Below the pieces are notes generated by a model. It was not told the origin of the DNA and searched no databases. It saw only the letters and a program-made list of their open reading frames with translations. This document shows, in pieces, positions 7,601 through 14,492 of a stretch of DNA of 25,403 nucleotides. The translations under genes and the position numbers were made by a program. Every line of letters starts with the position of its first letter. Within the stretch, counting starts at the first letter, position 1. The stretch covers positions 1 to 25,403 of the IMG/VR virus record IMGVR_UViG_3300041586_000070. One strand, 5' to 3'. The stretch comes from a virus.

Positions 7601-8395
7601 TTAAAAAATCGACCCGCCAAATGGGTTTTTGGTCGGGATATAGGGCATGCCGCCATAGTTCAGCGTGTTGTTAAATTTGCTGTGGCAAGTACCTAGACTG
7701 TGATCACAACCGGCATAAGCCGTGATCGTGTCGCCAACCTCAAGCGCATACAGCGGCAGATTGACGGTGATCATGTCGCCCGTGTGCTCAGTGATAAAGC
7801 GTCGTTCCGTGCCGAACTCAATAAAACCACCTGCCAAATATCCGGCGGCCAAGCTTCCAAATGCTGTACTGGTGAGCGTGACACCAGCCACTGCTGAGAG
7901 CGTGGACACAACATCAAATAACGACTTATTGACACCACAGGCCGTGCCATACAGCACATGTGGGCATTGCCGCTGATACATGCGGCGCAATCCAACCCGC
8001 TGTAAGCTGCTACTGATTGGCTCGCAGTTGAGAGAGGCGGTCGAACCTGTCCACTCACAATTCAGCACCCGACCCGACCAAATCACCGCACCGTCGCTAT
8101 CACCAGCGTGTACACGATGCACGGTCACCACGATCACATCGTTTGGCGGCATCACCCGAAACAGATCAGCAATCGCAAAATCACGCACCACCGCCAGTTT
8201 GAGATTATTGCGACCCTTCTCAGTGGTAAAGTCGATGCTGCCGCGCTGGATCAACGCGGGCTGCCACAGATAACCGTTGTACAGCTGTGTTGTCTTCGCG
8301 CTGGTAAAGCGCAATAGATTTGCACCCCACACAAACTCATACAGCTCAATTGGTTCGCCAGCCTGCATGCTGGTTTCGCGTAGGTCATACGTCAT
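7601..8395 (-). CDS. DUF2163 (BR0599-type) tail-tip protein, gpL-like
   Basis: This 264-residue protein starts at ATG 8395 behind GGAGGA; a frame 26 residues longer lies within the upstream gene. The N-terminus resembles DUF2163 (ELYEFVWGANLLRFTS). The C-terminal half carries the cysteine pattern of the phage BR0599 family: QCPHVLYGTACGV, AGCDHSLGTCHSKF, then NYGGMPYIPTKNPFGG. In phage lambda the functionally related gpL uses C-terminal cysteines to bind an iron-sulfur cluster, so metal binding here is an inference. It should sit between the tube end and the hub. Confidence 0.88.
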   Translation of the reverse strand: MTYDLRETSMQAGEPIELYEFVWGANLLRFTSAKTTQLYNGYLWQPALIQRGSIDFTTEKGRNNLKLAVVRDFAIADLFRVMPPNDVIVVTVHRVHAGDSDGAVIWSGRVLNCEWTGSTASLNCEPISSSLQRVGLRRMYQRQCPHVLYGTACGVNKSLFDVVSTLSAVAGVTLTSTAFGSLAAGYLAGGFIEFGTERRFITEHTGDMITVNLPLYALEVGDTITAYAGCDHSLGTCHSKFNNTLNYGGMPYIPTKNPFGGSIF

Positions 8396-9554
8396 CGTTG
8401 GTTGTCCTCCAATTTGCCCGCACGTCGACGTAATCGCCCCATGACCACGCCAACTCGATGGCATCAGCATCAAGGCGGCAATAACTCATTAGGCTGATAC
8501 GTTCAATGTCATCTGGCAGGACGGCGATGCCTAATGCTGCATCAAGCGTGAGCTGCTCGGTTTGTGCGTCAATGACGCTGGAGGCGGTAATGCGACGGTA
8601 AAGGACTAGGCCGCTGGATAGCTCGATGCGCAGATCACGGCGGTTCTTGTCGATTTGGTACAGATCGGTATAGCCGTGATTTCCGATATTGATCTGTAGA
8701 CTGATAGCAGCGACAGGCGTCACTAAGTCAAAGTCATTTAAAAATGAGGGTAGCCAAATGCACTTATAGCGACCACGCTGCGCATACAACCAACCACGAA
8801 ATGCACTGATTTGCGCACGACTGGCCAACACCCAATGATGCGATTGCAACAAGACGGGCTGTCCTGTTTCGTCGTCGCGGTACATGCCACCAATTTGAAA
8901 ATCAACCACCGACATTTTGCGCTGATAATCGACAGTGATGTCGTCCATCCAGTTGCTGGGAATGAGCAGCACTGGCTCACTGCGGTACAGCACGTCTGGT
9001 ATGGCGGCTGGATACTCGCTCACGTCATCCAACATGAAGCGTGCGACGTTGTAAACGGCATCGCCTGTAAAGCGAGTCACCTGCTGCTGCGGTTCGAGAT
9101 ACGCAGTGCGCAACGGCACAATGGTTGTTTCGATTGGCCAACTGCCAACGATGGGCGCAGCAATGCCGATCTGATCGGCTGACACACTGACAATATCGAC
9201 CACCACACGCCGCTCGCCGTCGATCAAGATCGCCTGACCACCAGTGACAAAATCACGATATTCAGCATCCAGCGGGATGACGGTTGCGCCACTGCTGATC
9301 GCTGCTGTTATCGGCGTTGCATCCGTCCAAATCGGCAATTGCCACGGCTTTGCACCGTGTGACCACAACGCGGCTTCAAAGGCACGACGGGCGTGTGCGC
9401 CATCAATCAAATAGCCAAATTCAAGCCAGCGGCGCGGACTCTGTCGCAAAGCTGCGCGCTGCTCCGCACCGTTGTAGGCCAGCAGCACGTCTGTCTTAAA
9501 TTCTAGGCGTTCGATGATTGGGGTTGACCAATCGGCGGGTGTTGTCCAAAGCAT
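8385..9554 (-). CDS. Tail-tip protein upstream of DUF2163, distal tail candidate
   Basis: This 389-residue protein opens tail unit D. It is mostly beta-rich with scattered tryptophans (WTTPADW, WLEFGYL, WSHGAKPWQLPIWTD at about 88-102). A second part, SQHHW-like at about 240 and YAQRGRYKCIWLPSFLND at about 255-272, recalls distal-tail or tube-adaptor proteins of siphophages with Mu-type heads. The ATG at 9554 follows a GAGGG ribosome site that is partly inside a terminator hairpin. The gene overlaps DUF2163 by 11 nt. A distal-tail role rests on position after the tape measure and before the DUF2163 protein. Confidence 0.75.
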   Translation of the reverse strand: MLWTTPADWSTPIIERLEFKTDVLLAYNGAEQRAALRQSPRRWLEFGYLIDGAHARRAFEAALWSHGAKPWQLPIWTDATPITAAISSGATVIPLDAEYRDFVTGGQAILIDGERRVVVDIVSVSADQIGIAAPIVGSWPIETTIVPLRTAYLEPQQQVTRFTGDAVYNVARFMLDDVSEYPAAIPDVLYRSEPVLLIPSNWMDDITVDYQRKMSVVDFQIGGMYRDDETGQPVLLQSHHWVLASRAQISAFRGWLYAQRGRYKCIWLPSFLNDFDLVTPVAAISLQINIGNHGYTDLYQIDKNRRDLRIELSSGLVLYRRITASSVIDAQTEQLTLDAALGIAVLPDDIERISLMSYCRLDADAIELAWSWGDYVDVRANWRTTNDDV

Positions 9555-9580
9555 AAAAATAGCCCTCGATTAGGGCTATT
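9555..9580 (-). terminator. Terminator hairpin directly before the tail-tip gene
   Basis: AATAGCCCT (9558-9566) and AGGGCTATT (9572-9580) form a perfect 9-bp stem with a 5-nt loop. On the minus strand the stem runs into five T just before the ATG at 9554. It would stop transcripts arriving from the CRISPR-like array, and would hide the GAGGG ribosome site in any read-through RNA. RNA starting from the promoter at 9578-9616 would begin inside the loop and escape the hairpin. Confidence 0.65.
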
Positions 9581-9616
9581 GTGTTGGGATGTGTGGAGCG
9601 TGTCAGGCTGCGACTA
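9578..9616 (-). promoter_or_regulatory. Late-type promoter D with YAGTCGCA element
   Basis: Minus strand: TAGTCGCAGC (upstream element) runs into -35 CTGACA (9606-9601), then a 17-nt spacer and -10-like CACAAT (9583-9578). The same layout occurs before the portal and protease genes. The predicted start near 9571 gives a leader of about 17 nt for the tail-tip gene, restarting transcription after the plus-strand island. Confidence 0.55.
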
Positions 9617-9704
9617 TTTCTAAGCCGCCTATGTGGCGGGCAACGAAAGCATCGAAAGCGTATTCACCACCACAGGTTTCTAAGCCGCCTATGTGGCGGG
9701 CAAC
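9617..9704 (-). CRISPR. Mini CRISPR array: two type I-F-like repeats, one 32-nt spacer
   Basis: Two identical 28-nt repeats lie at 9617-9644 and 9677-9704, separated by a 32-nt spacer (9645-9676). These are the lengths of type I-F arrays. In crRNA sense (minus strand) each repeat begins GTTGCCCGCC and ends GGCGGCTTAGAAA. The stem CCGCC/GGCGG with loop ACATA keeps the I-F hairpin, while the usual CTGCC/GGCAG pair has changed on both sides, and the 3' end CTTAGAAA matches the 8-nt I-F crRNA handle. No cas gene is in the window, so processing would need the host Cas6f. Orientation matches late transcription. I found no match to the spacer elsewhere in the window by eye. Confidence 0.85.
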
Positions 9705-9800
9705 AGCAACAGAATAGCACAATGCCTCATTAAATCAATATTTTGAAAACGCAAAACCCGCAAAACCAAAGTTTTGCAGGCGACAAACCAACCAACAGAC
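9705..9800 (-). other. Leader-side intergenic region of the mini-array
   Basis: No gene is seen. Read on the minus strand this is upstream of the first repeat and is AT-rich near 9725-9750 (CAAAATATTGATTTAAT), as CRISPR leaders often are. It contains a perfect hairpin, GCAAAAC/GTTTTGC with a 4-nt loop (9760-9777), followed on the minus strand by a T-rich stretch (GGGTTTTGCGTTTTC), which could be a weak terminator. No convincing minus-strand promoter was found, so the array may depend on read-through from the tape-measure transcript. Confidence 0.4.
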
Positions 9801-9830
9801 TGTTGACAAATGTCAACAAGTGGCAATAAT
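9801..9830 (+). promoter_or_regulatory. Promoter with palindromic operator for the island genes
   Basis: TGTTGACAAATGTCAACA (9801-9818) is a perfect 8+2+8 palindrome. It contains a consensus -35 TTGACA (9803-9808), followed after 16 nt by -10 AATAAT (9825-9830). A repressor on the palindrome would block polymerase, so the downstream HTH protein is a natural candidate autoregulator. This is the best sigma70-type promoter in the window and points into the plus-strand cassette. Confidence 0.8.
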
Positions 9831-9855
9831 AGCGATATCCATGCAGGAATTGGCT

Positions 9856-10086
9856 ATGAAAAAACACCCCAACAAGCACATTAGGGACGCGATTGCGTAT
9901 GCAGAGGCTAATGGTTGGGATGTGATTGAGACGGGCAAGTCCGCTCATGCGTTTTGTCGGTTGTACTGTAGGGCTGGTCATGCTGAACATATGATGAGCA
10001 TCTGGAGTACCCCACGCAACCCAGAAAATCACGCAAAGCAAATTCTGCACAAAGTCAGTCAATGTAACGGGGAGCAGGACGAATGA
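9856..10086 (+). CDS. HicA-like small protein (toxin or anti-defence candidate)
   Basis: This 76-residue protein starts at ATG 9856 behind AGGA; upstream ATG/GTG codons lack ribosome sites. Residues 6-38 (NKHIRDAIAYAEANGWDVIE then SAHAFCRL) resemble the small HicA-like double-stranded-RNA-binding fold: a helix, a strand and a histidine (H31) where HicA has its catalytic one. The C-terminal part, SIWSTPRNPENHAKQI (48-63), matches a conserved signature of a family of uncharacterised proteins that travel with a partner resembling the next gene. The stop overlaps the next start (ATGA). The gene faces against the tail operon, which marks it as a moron. A toxin role is inference; an anti-CRISPR or other anti-defence role is also possible. 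Confidence 0.7.
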   Translation: MKKHPNKHIRDAIAYAEANGWDVIETGKSAHAFCRLYCRAGHAEHMMSIWSTPRNPENHAKQILHKVSQCNGEQDE

Positions 10087-10556
10087 AGACTTATCATTTT
10101 ACGATTGTTGTTCGTGATGCACAGATCGGCATGACAGATTTGGAAGATCGGCTATTTGAAGCGGGTTGTGACGATGCGCTGCTATGTAGCTACAATCAGA
10201 CCGTGTATCTGGAGTTTGATCGTGAGGCAATCAACGCAGAACAGGCCATTAAAACAGCCCTAGCTGATATTAAGGCAGCAGGATTTAGGCAGCCTGTGGT
10301 GCAGGAAGCAGGAGTATCCACATTGTCTGAAATGGCAGATCGTGCAGGCATTACTCGTGCAGCTTTTTCATTATATGCTAGGAATAAACGCGGTGATGGT
10401 CACTTCCCCTCACCAGTTTACGGCGTTGCCTCTGGTTCGGCATTGTATTCATGGCCAGAGGTCTCTGAATGGCTGTACAAGCAAGGTAAGCTTGCCAAAG
10501 AACAGTATGACATTGCGCATGTGGCTTTGGGGTCATCTGAGCAACTGTCGAACTGA
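10083..10556 (+). CDS. Winged-HTH partner protein (antitoxin or aca-like regulator)
   Basis: This 157-residue protein has two parts. Residues 1-70 (HFTIVVRDAQ, LEDRLFEAGCDDALL, YLEFDREAINAEQAIKTAL) form the alpha/beta partner domain that accompanies HicA-like STPRNPENHA proteins. Residues about 79-131 are a winged helix-turn-helix (STLSEMADRAGITRAAFSLY, then a wing and SWPEVSEWL). It is translationally coupled to the small protein before it and probably represses the palindromic promoter upstream, as antitoxins and anti-CRISPR-associated regulators do. Its last 24 nt overlap the 3' end of the tape-measure gene on the other strand, so the two transcripts are antisense there. Confidence 0.75.
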   Translation: MKTYHFTIVVRDAQIGMTDLEDRLFEAGCDDALLCSYNQTVYLEFDREAINAEQAIKTALADIKAAGFRQPVVQEAGVSTLSEMADRAGITRAAFSLYARNKRGDGHFPSPVYGVASGSALYSWPEVSEWLYKQGKLAKEQYDIAHVALGSSEQLSN

Positions 10557-13500
10557 TCCAGCATTGCGTTCAATCATATTCAAAATCACCCGCTCACCTG
10601 ATGCACTGGACATATAGTCTTGCACCAGATTCGGATCAATCACGTTGACGATACGGGTTGAGCCGCCGCTGCCACCGCCGTTGGCGACGTGGCGTGGATC
10701 GTTGCGGGTCAGCACTTCCTCACCCGCCTGTAAGACGGCAGGCACTTCACCCGGCTTCATGCCTGCAATACCGCCGACGTGATAGCGTGGCGCGTGGGTA
10801 AACATCGACATATTATACGACTTCTTCGCGCCTGCACCGCCCGCGATGCCGCCACCATGAAACAGACCAGCCAAAACACCTCCGATCCCATCGCCTTTTT
10901 TTGCATTTTTCCCAGCCTTGCCGATACTGCCGCCACCGCCACCGCCACCCGCACTCGCCGCACCGCCAGTCAGCGCATTTAGCAGCATAAAAATCGCAAT
11001 CTTGGCCAGTGCCTGTGCTGCCATTTGTGCTAGTGACTTGACGAAGCTTTTGGCAAAGTCCTTAATCGCGTCACTAGCGGACTTACTCCCTTCGACCAGA
11101 TCCATAAAAAACGTCGATAAGCCAGACTCACCTGCACTGATCGAGGTTTCAGCAAGGTTGGCATAAAATTCCCCCATCTGATCTTGCAGGGCGGGAATAG
11201 TAAGCTGTAGGTTGGCGATTTTGGTTTCGAGGTCGGTGATCGGTGCGGATAGATTGGCCGCGCCATTTGCCTCAAGCTGTTGCAGTTCGGCCAGTTGCGC
11301 TTTGAGGTTGGTCAATGCCGCCAGCCGCGCCTGCTCTTTGTCGCGCTCGAGTGTCAGTGTGCCGCGTCCGCTCGATTTGGCATCCCGCTCCAGTATGCCC
11401 TCAGCGTTCGCCAGATTATCGAATTCAGTCTGTGCTTGCTTCTGGATGTCAGCGGCTTTGGCGGCCAGCTTCTGCTTCATGATGATTTCAAGCGTGATCT
11501 GTATCTGCGTCTGATCGGCTTCTTTTTGTAGGTTGTGCAGGGTTTCCGCCCACTTGTTGTCGATCTCAAGCAGCGATGCTTCCAGCTCATCGCCTTTTAA
11601 GCGCAGCAGCTCGACGCTCAGTTCGTTTTGCTGTTGCACCTGTTTGCGTGACAGCTCATCGAGGGCTTGCTCCTCTTCCCTTTGGTTAATCTCTAACAAC
11701 TGGCGTTTTTCGCTGATACTGTAGTCTTTGTTCAGCTCGATCTGTTCGCGCTCACGCTCAAACTTCCATTGCATAATCTGGGCTTCTGAGCGTTCGGCGT
11801 GTAGCAAGGCACTGGCGCGACTGGCAATCTCTAACGCGCGTTTTTTCCCCTCGGCGGTCAGGTTGTCCAGCTTTTGCAGATGGTTTTTTTGCTCCTCTGC
11901 ATATTGGCTTTTCAGTAAATCCAGCTCAGTCTGCTGAGTCTTTTTAGTGTTGATGATGTCGGTATTAATTTCGCCGCGCTTGGTCGGATCGGTTTCTTTG
12001 GACAAATCACGCTGTAGCATCTTGATTTCGATGTTATGCAGTTGTTGCAAAAGCGCCCGTTTGCGGTTGTACCACTCGGTCAGGCTTACACCCTCCTTCT
12101 GTTTTTTATCTTCGAGTAGCTTGAGTGCTTCTTCGGCATCTGTTTTTGCCATTGACAGTGCGTCATTTGGTGCATCAGGCTTGGGTTTTGTGCGGACAGT
12201 GCCTAGCGGCTTATTTGCAGGCTCGACCAAGCTTTTATATTCTGTGGTTTCTTTAAGAATGCCTTCAAGGTCATCAATCTTGCCGATAGACTCCGCCAAT
12301 GTACTCACGGTGCCATCAAAAAAACCTCCTGATCTAACCTCGATTTTATTTAGACCTGCGTCGATTTTGTTGATTTCTTGCAGTAATTCGGATGCACTCA
12401 AACGGCCAGACTCAAACTCGCCTGCCAACTTTTGCAATTGAGATGCTTTATTTCGATCTTGAGGCGATGCAAGTGCGGCTTGGCGCGGACTCGTGCCGAT
12501 AAGGCCACGCGCCTCTTTACGCAACTGAGCAGAGATATCTTTGCGCTGTTGCTCAATCGCACTTTTTTCCGCTGTGATCTTCTGATCAATCTGTGCTTTA
12601 TGTGCATTGCGCTGCGCCTCGGTCATCGCATTTAGTTTTTTGGTCACCTCCTCAGCGGTCGTGCCGATTTTTTCCAACTCTGTCGCCGCCGAGCTTGCAT
12701 TATCACCCATGGTCAAAAAGCCAGCCGCAAGCAGGCCGACGGTTAAAATCAAGCCAACAGGGCCACTCAGCACTGCCAGTAAGCCACGACCTGCCAGTGC
12801 TGCCCGACTGGTTGCCGCTGCTGCTGCCGCCTCACTGGCTGCCAGTTTTTTGGTGGTGGCGTCCAATGCCGCACGCGTGCGGGTTAAATTCGCCTCCGCT
12901 GCGGCTAATTGCGCGACGGTCACCGCACTCAGTTTGGCCGCCTCTGCCCGCTGTAAGTCAGCCAAGGCCAAGGCCTGCGCACCCCGTGCCGCTTGCAAAT
13001 CCGCTTGAGTCGCCGCAATCGTCGCATTCCGATCAGCAATCAGTGCCGCAATCTTCGCGCGGATGGCAAATATGGTTTTGGCGATAGCAACGCCTAACAG
13101 CGTCAGGCCAGTTGATGCGCCAATCGCCGCCACATAGGCCAGCACCTCGGAAAGGTTTGCGCGCAGTGACTCAATCCCACCAATCACCGCTGCCGAAAGA
13201 CCAAAGCCCCGATCAAACTCAGCCACCACATCATTAAAGTCGCGTTTGAGCGCGGTCATCGCTTGCGCCGACGTGCGCGGCATCTTGTTATACTGTTCGT
13301 CAGCTGTAGCGCCCATCTTCAGCAATGAGTTAATCATCAGCTCAGTGGTAATCTTCTGATCATGCGATGCCTTAGTAAATTCACCAATGGTCATCCCCAT
13401 GCCTTTTGCCATCGCAGCGGCGAGTGGCAAAGCACCCTCCATGATCGAGACAAACTCATCACCGTTTAGCTTACCTTTGCCCAATGCCTGACTAAACTGA

Positions 13501-14492
13501 AAAATAGCAGCATTAGCGGTTGCGGTCGGCGCACCACCAATAGCGACAAACTTATTTGTAATATCCGTCATCCGAAGCAGCATGTCATCTGATGCGCCAG
13601 TTAGCTCACTGGTAGACAGCTTCAATTTTGAGTACAACGCGATTGAGCCACCCAGCTCCGTACCCGTAAAGTTAGCGCTTTGGGTGAGTCTACGCTGCAC
13701 ATCGATCAGCTGTTCTTGCGTATCGGTCACCAAGGCAAGCTGACCCTGAAAATTCTTGGCCTCATCGGTGATCTGCATAAACATGCGGATACCCAGCATG
13801 CCGCCGATACTTGCAATCAGCCCACGCACCTGACTGGCCATGCCCGAAAACGCAGCTGAACCTTGATTCGCCTCGGTGCGGGTGCGTGCCATTTGTGCTT
13901 GTAGCTCACGCACCTGACGCTCTAGCGCATCGACTTGCGCGGCCGTCGCCGTTGAGCTACTGCCCAGCCCACCTAGTGAGCCACGCAATAAGCCGATTTC
14001 AGCTTTGAGTTGCTTGATGACTTTCTCGAGGCTTTTGAGTGTAGCTTCCATCGTGCCCATGTTGACATTGATATTCACTGCACCCGCAGGCAATGCGCCC
14101 ACACTGGCAATCATCGCGGCAATCATGGCACGGGCACTGGCAAGATCAGCTTGTAATTTTGGCAGGTCAACCCGTACCCGTACTGTTCCGCTTGCGGCTG
14201 CCAATGCCGCCGTAATCTGTGGACGGATTGCCGCCAAATCCGCAGCAATCGTGGCCGCATTGACCTTGACTTTAACCTTAACGGTCTCAGTGGCCGCGCC
14301 GCCCAACTGATTACGAATCTGAGCTTTGGCGCTGGCAATCTCAGTCTGTAACTTTGATCGATCAATTTTAAGATCAAACTTCATCGCCTTCACGTCAGTG
14401 ATCAGGCTGTTAAAGTCTTTACGCACCTGCTTAAGACCGTTGCGGATCTCCGCAAGATCAGCATTGATCTTAAAACCCAGTGCCATGCTCAT
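10533..14492 (-). CDS. Tail tape measure protein
   Basis: This 1319-residue protein sets tail length and is ejected with the DNA. Residues about 45-145 hold three imperfect repeats of roughly 35 residues, each a basic beta strand followed by a helix (DRSKLQTEIASAKAQIR, ATIAADLAAIRPQI, PKLQADLASARAMIA). Residues about 240-425 match the conserved tape-measure domain (TIGR02675 type: NFTGTELGGSIALYSKL, GDEFVSIMEGALP). Hydrophobic segments lie at 447-477 and 569-593, with long coiled-coil stretches on either side. The C-terminus is glycine-rich before NGGGSGGSTRI. Ribosome site AAGGAG; the ATG overlaps the stop of the frameshifted chaperone frame (TGATG). At about 0.15 nm per residue the tail would be near 200 nm. 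Confidence 0.95.
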   Translation of the reverse strand: MSMALGFKINADLAEIRNGLKQVRKDFNSLITDVKAMKFDLKIDRSKLQTEIASAKAQIRNQLGGAATETVKVKVKVNAATIAADLAAIRPQITAALAAASGTVRVRVDLPKLQADLASARAMIAAMIASVGALPAGAVNINVNMGTMEATLKSLEKVIKQLKAEIGLLRGSLGGLGSSSTATAAQVDALERQVRELQAQMARTRTEANQGSAAFSGMASQVRGLIASIGGMLGIRMFMQITDEAKNFQGQLALVTDTQEQLIDVQRRLTQSANFTGTELGGSIALYSKLKLSTSELTGASDDMLLRMTDITNKFVAIGGAPTATANAAIFQFSQALGKGKLNGDEFVSIMEGALPLAAAMAKGMGMTIGEFTKASHDQKITTELMINSLLKMGATADEQYNKMPRTSAQAMTALKRDFNDVVAEFDRGFGLSAAVIGGIESLRANLSEVLAYVAAIGASTGLTLLGVAIAKTIFAIRAKIAALIADRNATIAATQADLQAARGAQALALADLQRAEAAKLSAVTVAQLAAAEANLTRTRAALDATTKKLAASEAAAAAATSRAALAGRGLLAVLSGPVGLILTVGLLAAGFLTMGDNASSAATELEKIGTTAEEVTKKLNAMTEAQRNAHKAQIDQKITAEKSAIEQQRKDISAQLRKEARGLIGTSPRQAALASPQDRNKASQLQKLAGEFESGRLSASELLQEINKIDAGLNKIEVRSGGFFDGTVSTLAESIGKIDDLEGILKETTEYKSLVEPANKPLGTVRTKPKPDAPNDALSMAKTDAEEALKLLEDKKQKEGVSLTEWYNRKRALLQQLHNIEIKMLQRDLSKETDPTKRGEINTDIINTKKTQQTELDLLKSQYAEEQKNHLQKLDNLTAEGKKRALEIASRASALLHAERSEAQIMQWKFEREREQIELNKDYSISEKRQLLEINQREEEQALDELSRKQVQQQNELSVELLRLKGDELEASLLEIDNKWAETLHNLQKEADQTQIQITLEIIMKQKLAAKAADIQKQAQTEFDNLANAEGILERDAKSSGRGTLTLERDKEQARLAALTNLKAQLAELQQLEANGAANLSAPITDLETKIANLQLTIPALQDQMGEFYANLAETSISAGESGLSTFFMDLVEGSKSASDAIKDFAKSFVKSLAQMAAQALAKIAIFMLLNALTGGAASAGGGGGGGSIGKAGKNAKKGDGIGGVLAGLFHGGGIAGGAGAKKSYNMSMFTHAPRYHVGGIAGMKPGEVPAVLQAGEEVLTRNDPRHVANGGGSGGSTRIVNVIDPNLVQDYMSSASGERVILNMIERNAGSVRQLLR

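Noticed and set aside
9645-9676. Self-targeting of the spacer within the window
   Set aside because: I looked by eye for the spacer and its reverse complement in the rest of the window and saw no match beyond short chance identity. A computed search should confirm this.
9603-9730. A small minus-strand open frame through the two repeats, with VARHIGGLE twice
   Set aside because: A repeat-spacer unit of 60 nt is divisible by three, so any frame repeats itself. There is no ribosome site, and the hairpin and I-F handle explain the repeats better.
9760-9777. Strong terminator before the mini-array
   Set aside because: The 7-bp stem is followed only by an interrupted T-rich stretch, so I kept it as a note in the leader region rather than a terminator call.
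9730-10062. 110-residue minus-strand open frame opposite the HicA-like gene
   Set aside because: No ribosome site and no domain. The plus strand has a consensus promoter, ribosome site and coupled partner.
12593-13087. Plus-strand open frames (133-164 residues) opposite the tape measure
   Set aside because: The tape measure here is rich in Ala, Gln and Leu codons, which leave few stops on the other strand. The translations are low-complexity and unsupported.
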